Source of the DNA: Xylanibacter rodentium | GTDB taxonomy: Bacteria > Bacteroidota > Bacteroidia > Bacteroidales > Bacteroidaceae | DNA length: 64,000 nucleotides | Assembly: GCF_013166575.1 (NCBI RefSeq) | Contig: NZ_JABKKE010000007.1 | Span: forward strand, 103,330-167,329 | Reading direction: 5' to 3' | Made by a program: the position numbers and the translations under genes | Part shown: in pieces, positions 20,445 to 29,639 of the stretch | Numbering within the stretch: position 1 is the first letter of the stretch | Layout: the number at the start of each line of letters is the position of its first letter | The notes under the pieces: generated by a model | Database searches by the model: none | Seen by the model: the letters and a program-made list of their open reading frames with translations, nothing else | What the model was told of the DNA's origin: nothing

Positions 20445-20479
20445 CTATGGCCTCTCATCTATGACGGGAGGCCATAGGT
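20445..20479 (+). other. Hairpin between galM and the permease gene
   Basis: An 11-bp perfect stem (CCTATGGCCTC / GAGGCCATAGG) with a 13-base loop and no T-run lies in the galM-permease spacer. It may limit read-through or protect the upstream message. Confidence 0.45.
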
Positions 20480-20539
20480 GATTGTGTAAAATACGAAACA
20501 TATCTAATCAACTATCAATTATAAAACAACAACAGTAAA

Positions 20540-21835
20540 ATGTCAGATTTACAAAAAAAACAAGGCAGCAATATGGTTGCCATCATTACTATGTGCTTCA
20601 TCTTCGCGATGATTTCATTTGTAACCAACATGGGCGCTCCTTTCGGAAACATTTGGGGATTCACATACCCCTGGGCCGGAATGATGGGCAACATGATGAA
20701 CTTTGCCGCATACTTGTTCATGGGTATTCCTGCCGGGAATATGCTCGTAAAATACGGTTACAAAAAGACGGCCCTTATAGCCCTTGCCGTAGGTGTAATC
20801 GGACTTGCCATCCAATACCTTTCAAGCGTCTTCGGTGCCGACATCAAGACTTTCGTGTATGACGGTCAGGTGGTAGCCCTGAACCTTGTCATATATCTTC
20901 TCGGTGCGTTCATCTGCGGTTTCTGCGTATGTATGCTCAACACCGTGGTCAACCCGATGCTGAACATTCTTGGCGGAGGCGGTAACCGCGGCAACCAGTT
21001 CATACAGATTGGCGGTACGCTCAACTCACTCACAGGAACACTAACCCCGCTTCTCACCGGTGTGCTCATCGGCACAGTAACCAAGAACACCAGTATGAGC
21101 GATGTTTCTCCGCTGCTTTTTGTCGGCATGGCCGTATTTGCTATCTCGTTCTTCATCATTGCCAAAGTTCACATCCCCGAGCCACAAGCCGAAATAAAAG
21201 AACATGTCAGCATAACAAGTCCGCTCAAGTTCCGTCATTGCGTACTCGGCGTGATTGCCATATTCTTCTATGTCGGTGTTGAGATCGGTATCCCCGCACA
21301 GCTTAATTTTTACATTTCAAATATGGACTTTGAAGGTGCAGCCGCTGTCGGCGGAAGTTTTGCCGCTGCATATTGGTTCCTCATGATGTGCGGCCGATTC
21401 ATCAGTAGTTTCATCAGCGGTGCCATATCCACAAAGGTCCAGATGACCACCGTATCATCTGTTGCTATAATATTGCTCCTGACAGCCATATTCCTGCCTG
21501 AGACAAACACGATGAGCGTTCCTTTCATCAATGTGGAATGCTCCATCCCGACAAAATGTGTGCTTATCGCCCTGTGCGGTCTGTGCACGTCAATAATGTG
21601 GGGTGGTATTTTCAATCTCGCCGTAGAAGGTCTTGGCAAATACACCGCTCCCGCATCCGGTCTCTTCATGACGATGGTTGTAGGTGGCGGAGTAATGCCC
21701 CTCATCCAGGACAGCATAGCCAAGTCGGCAGGTGAGATTGCAAGCTACTGGCTCGTAATCGGCATGATAGCCTACATACTCTTCTACAGTGTAATCGGCA
21801 GCAAAAACGTAAACAAGGACATTCCTGTAGACTAA
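20540..21835 (+). CDS. FHS-family sugar:H+ symporter (glucose/galactose type)
   Basis: A 431-residue inner-membrane protein with about twelve hydrophobic segments, of the major facilitator FHS branch (FucP/GluP-like): AIITMCFIFAMISFVTNMGAP at the N-terminus, NTVVNPMLNILGGGGNRGN in the middle of the first half, and AAAYWFLMMCGRFISS in the second. Its place between galM and galK points to glucose/galactose uptake rather than fucose. No other transport gene is in this operon, so outer-membrane passage must depend on other proteins. Confidence 0.9.
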   Translation: MSDLQKKQGSNMVAIITMCFIFAMISFVTNMGAPFGNIWGFTYPWAGMMGNMMNFAAYLFMGIPAGNMLVKYGYKKTALIALAVGVIGLAIQYLSSVFGADIKTFVYDGQVVALNLVIYLLGAFICGFCVCMLNTVVNPMLNILGGGGNRGNQFIQIGGTLNSLTGTLTPLLTGVLIGTVTKNTSMSDVSPLLFVGMAVFAISFFIIAKVHIPEPQAEIKEHVSITSPLKFRHCVLGVIAIFFYVGVEIGIPAQLNFYISNMDFEGAAAVGGSFAAAYWFLMMCGRFISSFISGAISTKVQMTTVSSVAIILLLTAIFLPETNTMSVPFINVECSIPTKCVLIALCGLCTSIMWGGIFNLAVEGLGKYTAPASGLFMTMVVGGGVMPLIQDSIAKSAGEIASYWLVIGMIAYILFYSVIGSKNVNKDIPVD

Positions 21836-21881
21836 GAAAACAGAAACATTATTTTACTAACCCTATAAAAACGACAAGATT

Positions 21882-23045
21882 ATGGATATAGAATTTGTAA
21901 GGAGCCGCTTTGTCAAGCATTTCGATGGCAATGAAGGCAATATCTACGCCTCTCCAGGACGTATAAATCTGATAGGCGAGCACACAGACTATAACGGAGG
22001 TTTTGTATTTCCCGGAGCTGTTGACAAGGGGATAATGGCAGAAATGCGGCCCAACGGCACGGAAAGTACCGTACGCGCATACTCAATAGACCTGAAAGAC
22101 CGTGTTGATTTCGACCTTAACGACCCTAACGGTCCGAAAGCAAGCTGGGCCCGCTATATATACGGCATCAGCCTCGAGATGAAAAAACTCGGCGTACCCG
22201 TAAAAGGCTACAATATAGCTTTTGCCGGCGATGTACCCCTCGGGGCCGGTATGTCCTCATCGGCAGCCATGGAGAGCTGCTTTGCCTGCGGTCTCAACGA
22301 CCTCTTCGGTGATAACAAGGTAAGCAAATGGGACATGGTATTGGCAGGACAGGCTACCGAGCACAACTACTGTGGTGTGAACTGCGGCATCATGGACCAG
22401 TTCGCCAGCGTATTCGGCAAAGCCGGATGCCTCATGCGTCTCGACTGTCGCAGCCGTGAGTTCGAGTATTTCCCCTTCAATCCTGTTGGATACAAGCTCG
22501 TTCTGCTCGACTCTGTAGTTAAGCACGAGCTGGCCGGTTCGCCATACAACGACCGCCGCAACAGTTGCGAAAACGTGGTTAAGCATATAGCAGCCAAACA
22601 TCCCGAAGGAAAGTTCGAGACACTTCGCGACTGTACTTGGGAACAACTTGAGGAGGTCAAAGACGAAGTCGGAGCAGAAGATTACAGCCGTGCCAAGTTT
22701 GTTTTGGGCGAAAAAGACCGTGTACTTGCTGTCTGCGATGCTCTGAACGCCGGAGATTACGAGACAGTGGGTCAGAAGATGTACGAGACACACTACGGAC
22801 TGTCCAAGGAGTATGAAGTATCCTGTGAAGAACTTGATTATCTGAACGACATAGCCAAGGAAAACGGTGTTACCGGCAGCCGCATCATGGGCGGCGGATT
22901 CGGCGGATGCACCATCAACCTTGTAAAAGAAGAACTCTATGACAAGTTCATTACCGATGCCAAAGCCAAATTTGCAGCCAAATACGGTCACGAGCCTAAA
23001 GTTTACGATGTTGTCATCGGTGACGGCTCCCGCAAGATCTGCTAA
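21882..23045 (+). CDS. galK: Galactokinase
   Basis: A 387-residue GHMP kinase that makes galactose 1-phosphate from galactose and ATP. Family motifs: PGRINLIGEHTDYNGG (galactose-binding signature near the N-terminus), PLGAGMSSSAAMESC (ATP-binding loop), CGIMDQFASVFG with the catalytic Asp, and GGGFGGCTINLV near the C-terminus. Full length. Last gene of the galactose operon; a strong hairpin follows. galT and galE are not in the window. Confidence 0.97.
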   Translation: MDIEFVRSRFVKHFDGNEGNIYASPGRINLIGEHTDYNGGFVFPGAVDKGIMAEMRPNGTESTVRAYSIDLKDRVDFDLNDPNGPKASWARYIYGISLEMKKLGVPVKGYNIAFAGDVPLGAGMSSSAAMESCFACGLNDLFGDNKVSKWDMVLAGQATEHNYCGVNCGIMDQFASVFGKAGCLMRLDCRSREFEYFPFNPVGYKLVLLDSVVKHELAGSPYNDRRNSCENVVKHIAAKHPEGKFETLRDCTWEQLEEVKDEVGAEDYSRAKFVLGEKDRVLAVCDALNAGDYETVGQKMYETHYGLSKEYEVSCEELDYLNDIAKENGVTGSRIMGGGFGGCTINLVKEELYDKFITDAKAKFAAKYGHEPKVYDVVIGDGSRKIC

Positions 23046-23074
23046 AGCATTTTTTGAAAATCAATAATTATCAA

Positions 23075-23110
23075 AATGAGGGCATTATCGTTTCCGATAA
23101 TGCCCTCATT
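23075..23110 (+). terminator. Terminator hairpin after galK
   Basis: A perfect 16-bp stem (AATGAGGGCATTATCG / CGATAATGCCCTCATT) with a TTTC loop, 30 bases after galK. It lies between convergent genes and could serve both strands. Confidence 0.7.
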
Positions 23111-23206
23111 TCGTTCAACCCTCATACTCTGTGCGACAAAGAGAACACCCTATGCTTTTCGACCAAGATTCTTTCATAATGCATGTGCAATATAACCTTC
23201 CTGATA

Positions 23207-24241
23207 TCACACTTTTTGCAAAACTTTCGATGCAAATTTCTTGCGGGCCAATATCTGCAGATCCTCGATCGTATCACACTCGTCTACTATCTCGACACCG
23301 AGCATTGTCTCTATCACATCCTCCATTGTGACGATACCCCGCATACAGCCATATTCATCAGTAATTACAGATATATGTTCCTTCTTCTCCAACATCATCT
23401 GCCAGATAGCGGAAACTTTCATCGTCTCAGGAAAAAACAATATCGGACGGACAAGTTTCTCCACCGGCATTGAAAACTTGTCTTGCGCAAGCATCTCAAG
23501 AACATTCGCACGACGCACATATCCTACAATAAACTCCCGCCGGCTGTCATATATGGGTATGCGTGAGAAAGCCGCCAACGATTCATTTCCATAAAACTCC
23601 TCCATTGTTGTCGACTTGTTGACAGACGCCACAACAACAAATGGAGTCATTATCTCTTTGGCGCTTATAGTACAAAGTTTCAGAAAATTTTGGATTATCT
23701 TATTTTCAGCCTTTTCAATCACTCCCGCATCCGTACCCACATTAACCATTGCTGCAACTTCCTCACGACTGACAGACAATGATTGCTTTTTAGGCGAAAT
23801 GCATCGTGTAAGCTGTTCCGACATCCACACCAACGGAAATGTTATAACAATCATCATACGTATTATTTTTGCTGAAGGTATGGCAAGTTTACGCCAAAAT
23901 GAAGCGCCTATTGTCTTAGGAATAATCTCCGACAGAACAAGAATTAGCAGAGTGAGAACAACGGAGATGATACCGAAGTAAGCCTCACCAAAAACCTTGA
24001 CAGACTCGGAACCGACACCAGCAGCTCCGACAGTATGTGCAACTGTGTTTAGCGTGAGGATAGACGCGACAGGGCGGTCTACATTTGTCTTATACTTCAT
24101 CAAAAGATTAGCGGTTTTCACCCCCTGAGCCTCTTTCATCGAAATGAAAGATATGGGAGTTGAAAGCAGAACTGCTTCAAGGACGGAGCACAGAAACGAT
24201 ACTGCAAGTGCTCCGAAAAGATATAAAAATATAAGTGTCAT
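23207..24241 (-). CDS. CNNM (DUF21) / CBS-pair membrane protein
   Basis: A 344-residue membrane protein. I start it at MTLIFLYLFG (24241); the longer frame adds 83 residues without any membrane or family feature. The N-terminal DUF21 domain has about three to four membrane segments, including ISVVLTLLILVLSEIIPKTIG, where the LSEIIPK motif is the family hallmark. A CBS pair follows (EIMTPFVVVASV to AFSRIPIYDSRREFIVGYV, and HISVITDEYGCMRGIVTMEDVIETMLG). The C-terminal transporter-associated domain of the CorC/HlyC type is absent, unlike in gldE at 38899. Relatives are implicated in Mg2+ or Co2+ efflux. Stands alone, facing galK. Confidence 0.88.
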   Translation of the reverse strand: MTLIFLYLFGALAVSFLCSVLEAVLLSTPISFISMKEAQGVKTANLLMKYKTNVDRPVASILTLNTVAHTVGAAGVGSESVKVFGEAYFGIISVVLTLLILVLSEIIPKTIGASFWRKLAIPSAKIIRMMIVITFPLVWMSEQLTRCISPKKQSLSVSREEVAAMVNVGTDAGVIEKAENKIIQNFLKLCTISAKEIMTPFVVVASVNKSTTMEEFYGNESLAAFSRIPIYDSRREFIVGYVRRANVLEMLAQDKFSMPVEKLVRPILFFPETMKVSAIWQMMLEKKEHISVITDEYGCMRGIVTMEDVIETMLGVEIVDECDTIEDLQILARKKFASKVLQKV

Positions 24242-24320
24242 TTGTTTATATATAAGTTTGAACTGACGAAAATGCAATACACTTCCGTTTATAATAAGAA
24301 TAAAATCACACCCATACCGC

Positions 24321-24593
24321 TTATTCACGTAACACACAATGAAGAATTCTTGCAGGCGGCATTTTAGCTTCCTCACATACAACGAATTCAATAATAAGTC
24401 GGAACATTCCGAAAGACCTTTTGGTTTTCCATCCCACAGTTTCTTCAGCCGATCTTGATTCGGGCCTACTATAACTATAACACAAGGCACAGCATATCAT
24501 CTCTGTTTCCAATTCATATTCGGATTCTACCTGAACCGGAATCAGAAACAAAACAACCACAAGGCATAATATGAATGAAATGGATCGTGTCAT
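24321..24593 (-). CDS. Possible small secreted protein (90 residues)
   Basis: A frame starting MTRSISFILCLVVVLFLIPV, which has the shape of a signal peptide, followed by about 70 residues with four Cys and no family I know. The only support is its place: a -7 promoter box ends six bases before the ATG, so the message would be leaderless or nearly so. Alternatively the promoter serves the CNNM gene 80 bases further down and this is only its leader. Confidence 0.25.
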   Translation of the reverse strand: MTRSISFILCLVVVLFLIPVQVESEYELETEMICCALCYSYSRPESRSAEETVGWKTKRSFGMFRLIIEFVVCEEAKMPPARILHCVLRE

Positions 24594-24598
24594 CCATG

Positions 24599-24630
24599 CA
24601 AAGTTAAATATAAAAAATCGGATTGTCAAC
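24599..24630 (-). promoter_or_regulatory. Promoter upstream of the CNNM gene
   Basis: On the minus strand TAACTTTG (24599-24606) with TTGA (24627-24630), spacing 20 bases. The -7 box is perfect, and the -33 element keeps two of the four TTTG positions. Confidence 0.5.
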
Positions 24631-25001
24631 AGAATGAAGCAATTTTTAACCAGACAACATCACACATAATATTTATTAATAAGTCAGCCAACAAAATCAA
24701 TACGTATAATCAGTTTTTTGACTTTAAATGCCTTGCGGTTTCTTTGCGGTGATTTTCATTTTCATCATCGGTCGTGTAGCCCGCTACATTCCATCTTCAG
24801 ACATTATAATACGGACACACATAACGAACAATCTGGGGATAATTAATTTTTAATGCCTACTTATGCAATTCAACATTATAAATCACTTCTCATTATCCAA
24901 ATAACAGAATGATACCAAACCACCTGTGCGAAATTAAAACATCCAAAACTAAATAATTGGTGTACGAATAACACTTTTTAATTAAAAAAGTCGTTTTTTT
25001 T
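24631..25001. other. AT-rich spacer before the arabinose operon
   Basis: About 370 bases without a convincing gene. The only pattern seen is a small direct repeat, CTTGCGGTTTCTTTGCGG (about 24731-24748). It is the likely place for regulatory sites of the arabinose operon, but I cannot identify an AraR operator. Confidence 0.4.
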
Positions 25002-25032
25002 ATTGTAATATAAAAATTTAATAGTAATTTAG
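25002..25032 (+). promoter_or_regulatory. Promoter of the arabinose operon
   Basis: ATTG (25002-25005), 19 bases, TAATTTAG (25025-25032): one mismatch in each element to TTTG/TAnnTTTG. It ends 47 bases before the first gene. Confidence 0.45.
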
Positions 25033-25079
25033 CACCGAATTAAGATAATCTTCAAAAAACATAACTAAAACTACTGATA

Positions 25080-26249
25080 ATGAAAAACCTAAAGACATCC
25101 TTTATGGGATTTGGCATTGCCGCAGCAATGCTATCGGCATGCACGTCCGGACAACAACAACCGGCAACAACCGTATCGGGACTCAACCCGACACAATTCG
25201 ACTCTGTAATCAACGGCAAGAAGACTGCCTTGTTTACTCTCAAGAACAACAACGGCATGGAAGTATGCATAACCAACTTCGGCGGTCGCGTAGTATCACT
25301 ATGCGTTCCTGACAAGGATGACAACCCCACCGATGTTGTGCTTGGCTACGACAATATCGCGCAGTATGCAGATATAGAAAACTCGCCAAGCGATTACGGC
25401 TCTTCTGTGGGCCGCTATGCCAACCGCATCAACCAAGGAAAGATAACCATCGACGGAAAAGAGTATCAACTGCCGCAGAACAATTTCGGCCACTGCCTTC
25501 ACGGAGGCCCGACAGGATGGATGTACCAAGTATATGAGGCAGAACAACCCAATGACTCCACGCTACGCCTTACCATCGTCTCACCAGACGGCGATAACGG
25601 CTTCCCCGGCACCGTGACAGCAACAACAACATACACAGTACTGAGCAACAATACTCTTGATATCACCTTTGAGGCCACAACAGACAAGGAAACTGTGATA
25701 AACATGACCAACCATTCTTATTTCAACCTCAACGGAGATCCGGCAAACGAAGGAATGGACATGATACTATATGTCAATGCAGACAACTATACTCCAGCCG
25801 ACTCCACTTATATGACCACAGGAGAAATCCTGTCTGTAGAGGGCACACCGATGGATTTCCGCAAAGCTCATGCAATCGGGGAAACCATTAATGACACAAC
25901 CTTCCAGCAAATCAAGAACGCCACCGGTTACGACCACAACTGGTGTCTGAATACATATAAGGATGGAAAGGGCGACGACACGCAAGTTGCAGCTTCGCTA
26001 TATTCACCAAAGACCGGCATCATGCTCGAGATGTTCACTAACGAGCCCGGAGTGCAGGTATACACAGGCAACTTCCAAGGCACCGGCATCGCATGTAAGA
26101 AAGGCATCAAATATCCCAAACACGTGTCAGTATGCCTTGAGAGCCAAAAATATCCCGACTCTCCCAACAAGAAAGACTGGCCTTCACCTTATGTAAAACC
26201 TGGCGAAAAATACTACAGCCACGTTGCATATAAATTTTCCGTAAAATAA
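25080..26249 (+). CDS. Lipoprotein aldose 1-epimerase
   Basis: A 389-residue mutarotase with a signal peptide and lipobox LSAC (Cys21), so it works outside the cytoplasm, unlike the GalM at 19338. Active-site landmarks: GRYANRINQGKITIDG, the His of HCLHGGPTGWMYQVY, NHSYFNL, and the catalytic Glu in CLESQKYPDSPN. First gene of the arabinose operon; it would speed conversion of arabinose (or another aldose) to the anomer taken up by the symporter encoded next. In Bacteroides arabinose loci I recall the equivalent gene being named araM. Confidence 0.93.
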   Translation: MKNLKTSFMGFGIAAAMLSACTSGQQQPATTVSGLNPTQFDSVINGKKTALFTLKNNNGMEVCITNFGGRVVSLCVPDKDDNPTDVVLGYDNIAQYADIENSPSDYGSSVGRYANRINQGKITIDGKEYQLPQNNFGHCLHGGPTGWMYQVYEAEQPNDSTLRLTIVSPDGDNGFPGTVTATTTYTVLSNNTLDITFEATTDKETVINMTNHSYFNLNGDPANEGMDMILYVNADNYTPADSTYMTTGEILSVEGTPMDFRKAHAIGETINDTTFQQIKNATGYDHNWCLNTYKDGKGDDTQVAASLYSPKTGIMLEMFTNEPGVQVYTGNFQGTGIACKKGIKYPKHVSVCLESQKYPDSPNKKDWPSPYVKPGEKYYSHVAYKFSVK

Positions 26250-26368
26250 TACTGGAAAACGAATCACAAAGAAAAATAACTAAAATCAAAAAAAGACTAA
26301 CCAGCCCCATTGTCTCCGTACCGGGCGTTCTCTTGCATAAGGAATTTTAGGGAGACCACATCAATATT

Positions 26369-28060
26369 ATGGCATTTTTAGACTGGCTTGTCATTGGTGT
26401 ATTCGCTGCAGCACTCATTGGCATTGTCGTATGGGTAGTGTCCCAAAAGAACAACAATTCAGCAGACTATTTCCTCGGAGGTAAAGATGCGACATGGATA
26501 GCCATCGGAGCATCTATATTCGCTTCAAACATCGGTTCTGAACATCTTATAGGCCTTGCCGGAGCAGGAGCATCGAGCGGTATGGCCATGGCCCACTGGG
26601 AAATCCAGGGATGGATGATTCTTATTCTCGGATGGGTGTTCGTACCGTTCTACTCACGCTCGATGGTATATACAATGCCTGAGTTCCTTGAGCGCCGCTA
26701 CAATCCGCAGTCACGAACAATTCTTTCCGTGATATCACTCATAAGCTACGTATTGACCAAAGTTGCCGTTACTGTATATGCCGGCGGCCTGGTGTTCCAA
26801 CAGGTGTTCGGCATCGAAGAACTATGGGGCATAGACTTCTTTTGGATTGCAGCTATAGGCCTCGTGCTCATCACAGCCCTATACACAATCTTCGGAGGCA
26901 TGAAATCAGTACTATATACTTCAGTACTTCAGACTCCTATCCTGCTGCTCGGTTCTCTCATCATCCTTGTACTCGGTCTGAAAGAACTTGGAGGATGGGA
27001 CGAAATGATGCGCATCTGCTCTATCAAGCAGGTCAATGAATATGGCGACACCATGACCAACCTGATACGCAACAACAACGACCCGAACTTCCCGTGGCTC
27101 GGTGCCCTCGTCGGCTCAGCCATCATCGGTTTCTGGTATTGGTGTACCGACCAGTTCATCGTACAGCGCGTACTTTCAGGAAAAGACGAGAAAGAAGCAC
27201 GACGCGGTACTATTTTCGGTGCTTATCTGAAACTCCTGCCCGTGTTCCTGTTCCTCATTCCCGGTATGATCGCATTCGCCCTCCATCAGAAGTACACAGG
27301 CGCAGGTGCTGACGGATTCCTGCCAATGCTCAACGGCAATCCCAACGCCGACGCAGCATTCCCTACCCTCGTGGCCAAGCTGTTGCCTGCCGGTGTTAAA
27401 GGCCTCGTAGTATGTGGCATTCTCGCTGCCCTCATGAGTTCACTGGCGTCGCTGTTCAACTCATCAGCCATGCTTTTCACCATCGACTTCTACAAACGTT
27501 TCAAGCCCGAAACTCCCGAGAAGAAACTCGTAGCCATAGGCCAGGCCGCAACCGTAGTAATCGTAATCCTCGGAATCCTTTGGATACCAATAATGCGGAG
27601 TGTGGGCGACGTGCTCTACACTTATCTGCAGGACGTCCAGTCGGTACTCGCTCCTGGAATTGCCGCAGCATTCCTGCTCGGTATCTGCTGGAAACGCACA
27701 TCGGCCAAAGGCGGTATGTGGGGACTCATTGCCGGTATGGTGATTGGCCTCACACGTCTTGGAGCAAAAGTATACTACAGCAACGCAGGCGATGTGGCCG
27801 ACAGCACTTTCAAGTATCTGTTCTACGACCTCAACTGGCTCTTCTTCTGCGGATGGATGTTTCTGTTCTGCATTGTTGTCGTTATCGTTGTCAGCCTCAT
27901 GACCGAAGCACCAAGTGCAAGCAAAATCCAGGGACTGGTATTCGGCACATCTACTCCTGAGCAACGTGCCGAGACACGCGCCAGCTGGAACAAGTGGGAT
28001 GTGATACACACCGTCATCATCCTCGCCATCACAGCAGCATTTTACATTTACTTCTGGTAA
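26369..28060 (+). CDS. Sodium/sugar symporter (SSS/SGLT family)
   Basis: A 563-residue inner-membrane protein with about 13-14 hydrophobic segments. SSS family features: SADYFLGGKDATWIAIGASIF at the N-terminus, the ASNIGSEHLIGLAGAGASSG sodium/sugar-binding stretch, MPEFLERRYNP, and the GGMKSVLYTSVLQTPILL repeat element. Context (mutarotase before, AraR-AraD-AraA-AraB after) points to L-arabinose:Na+ uptake. It starts 119 bases after the mutarotase gene. Confidence 0.92.
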   Translation: MAFLDWLVIGVFAAALIGIVVWVVSQKNNNSADYFLGGKDATWIAIGASIFASNIGSEHLIGLAGAGASSGMAMAHWEIQGWMILILGWVFVPFYSRSMVYTMPEFLERRYNPQSRTILSVISLISYVLTKVAVTVYAGGLVFQQVFGIEELWGIDFFWIAAIGLVLITALYTIFGGMKSVLYTSVLQTPILLLGSLIILVLGLKELGGWDEMMRICSIKQVNEYGDTMTNLIRNNNDPNFPWLGALVGSAIIGFWYWCTDQFIVQRVLSGKDEKEARRGTIFGAYLKLLPVFLFLIPGMIAFALHQKYTGAGADGFLPMLNGNPNADAAFPTLVAKLLPAGVKGLVVCGILAALMSSLASLFNSSAMLFTIDFYKRFKPETPEKKLVAIGQAATVVIVILGILWIPIMRSVGDVLYTYLQDVQSVLAPGIAAAFLLGICWKRTSAKGGMWGLIAGMVIGLTRLGAKVYYSNAGDVADSTFKYLFYDLNWLFFCGWMFLFCIVVVIVVSLMTEAPSASKIQGLVFGTSTPEQRAETRASWNKWDVIHTVIILAITAAFYIYFW

Positions 28061-28068
28061 TAAATGAG

Positions 28069-28102
28069 CCTCCGCCCGGTATGAACCCAACCGTGGCGGA
28101 GG
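28069..28102 (+). other. Hairpin between symporter gene and araR
   Basis: An 8-bp GC-rich stem (CCTCCGCC / GGCGGAGG) with an 18-base loop and no T-run, 8 bases after the symporter stop. It could reduce the amount of araR message relative to the transport genes. Confidence 0.4.
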
Positions 28103-28132
28103 TCCAATCACGTCATACTTATCAAAGAATAT

Positions 28133-28858
28133 ATGAGCTATACAGATTCCTATACAGAAGATTCTGCTACTGAAGAGTTGAAAAAAAACTACTATTACGA
28201 ACACTCCAAGGTATTAGTATCGGTGGACTGCATAATCTTTGGATTTGACGAAGGCAAACTGCGCGTACTCATCGGCCGCCGCAAACTTAATCCCGGTTAC
28301 GGCCAACCGTCTCTCTATGGAGGATTCGTAAACAATAATGAAAGCATTGACGATGCAGCCAACCGTGTGTTGTTCGAGCTTACCGGCCTACGAAATCTAT
28401 ACATGCGACAAGTAGGCGCTTTCGGTAACGTAGACCGCGATCCTGGCGAACGAGTGATATCCATAGTATACTATGCCCTCATAAACACGAACGATTACGA
28501 TGAAACACTTCGCAAGCAACACGATGTGGAATGGATCAACATAGACGAATTGCCCCGAATGTATTCCGACCATAACGAAATGGTTGCCAAGGCACGTCGT
28601 ATGATGCGAGACAAAATCTCACGCGAACCCATCAGTTTCCGGCTACTGCCGAGCCTCTTCACACTGACACAATTACAGCGTCTTTATGAGGCCGTTTGCG
28701 GTGAGGAAGTGGATAAGCGTAATTTCCGCAAGCGCATAAAAGAGATGGATTTCATAGAAAAAACCGAACTGATAGACAAGACCGGATCCAAACGCGGAGC
28801 ATACCTCTATCGGTTCAACAACAAAGTATACAACGAAGAACAAAATTTCAAATTATAG
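28133..28858 (+). CDS. araR: AraR, Nudix-related transcription regulator
   Basis: A 241-residue protein: a Nudix-like sensor domain (about 25-160) and a C-terminal winged-helix DNA-binding domain (about 165-235, [30 protein letters not shown]). The Nudix box is broken: G64, E70, R78, E82 and G85 are kept, but two catalytic Glu positions are Val79 and Leu83, so it should bind a ligand, not hydrolyse one. This is the NrtR-type family to which the Bacteroides AraR repressor of arabinose genes belongs, and the genes on both sides agree. It probably binds L-arabinose and regulates this operon. Eight bases before araD. Confidence 0.92.
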   Translation: MSYTDSYTEDSATEELKKNYYYEHSKVLVSVDCIIFGFDEGKLRVLIGRRKLNPGYGQPSLYGGFVNNNESIDDAANRVLFELTGLRNLYMRQVGAFGNVDRDPGERVISIVYYALINTNDYDETLRKQHDVEWINIDELPRMYSDHNEMVAKARRMMRDKISREPISFRLLPSLFTLTQLQRLYEAVCGEEVDKRNFRKRIKEMDFIEKTELIDKTGSKRGAYLYRFNNKVYNEEQNFKL

Positions 28859-28866
28859 AATATATT

Positions 28867-29568
28867 ATGTTGGAAGAACTCAAAGAAAAAGTATTCCGCG
28901 CCAATCTCGATCTTGTGAAGCACAACCTCGTTATATTCACATGGGGAAACGTGTCGGGAATAGACCGCGAGAAAGGTCTCGTGGTTATCAAGCCGTCCGG
29001 CGTAAGCTACGACAACATGAAAGCATCTGACATGGTCGTTGTCGACTTAAACACAGGCAAAGTGGTTGACGGCGACCTGAATCCGTCGTCAGACACACCT
29101 ACACACCTCGTACTATACAGAGCTTTCCCCGAATTAGGAGGTATAGTACATACACATTCCACATATGCCACCGCATGGGCACAAGCCGGTCGCGACATCC
29201 CCAACATCGGTACAACACATGCCGACTACTTCCACGATAGCATACCATGTACCGACGACATGACCGAAGCCGAGGTTAACGGAGAATATGAACTCGAGAC
29301 AGGAAATGTAATCGTGAAGCGCATCAAAGAAGGAAGCATAAATCCCGTACACACACCGGGCGTATTGGTAAAGAACCACGGTCCGTTCTCATGGGGCAAA
29401 GATGCAGACAACGCCGTATACAATGCCGTAGTAATGGAGCAAGTGGCCAAAATGGCATTCGTATCGTTCACGGTCAATCCGGAAACAACGATGAACCCGC
29501 TGCTTATCGAAAAGCACTTCAGCCGCAAGCATGGTCCCAATGCCTATTATGGACAGAAAAAGAAATAA
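28867..29568 (+). CDS. araD: L-ribulose-5-phosphate 4-epimerase
   Basis: A 233-residue class II aldolase/adducin-family enzyme that converts L-ribulose 5-phosphate to D-xylulose 5-phosphate. Motifs: [39 protein letters not shown], then the zinc ligands in [15 protein letters not shown] and, further on, [10 protein letters not shown]. Length as usual for AraD. It follows araR by eight bases and precedes araA, the reverse of the reaction order. Confidence 0.96.
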   Translation: MLEELKEKVFRANLDLVKHNLVIFTWGNVSGIDREKGLVVIKPSGVSYDNMKASDMVVVDLNTGKVVDGDLNPSSDTPTHLVLYRAFPELGGIVHTHSTYATAWAQAGRDIPNIGTTHADYFHDSIPCTDDMTEAEVNGEYELETGNVIVKRIKEGSINPVHTPGVLVKNHGPFSWGKDADNAVYNAVVMEQVAKMAFVSFTVNPETTMNPLLIEKHFSRKHGPNAYYGQKKK

Positions 29569-29639
29569 AACAATCACTAACTAAAAACAAAAAAACTATC
29601 GCTCTTCAACAAAAGACGATAGAATACAAATTAACTATT

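Noticed and set aside
22257..22991. 244-codon minus-strand frame in galK
   Set aside because: Shadow of galK; no supporting signals.
29391..29639. N-terminal extension of araA
   Set aside because: Overlaps the end of araD in another frame; AraA similarity begins at [12 protein letters not shown].
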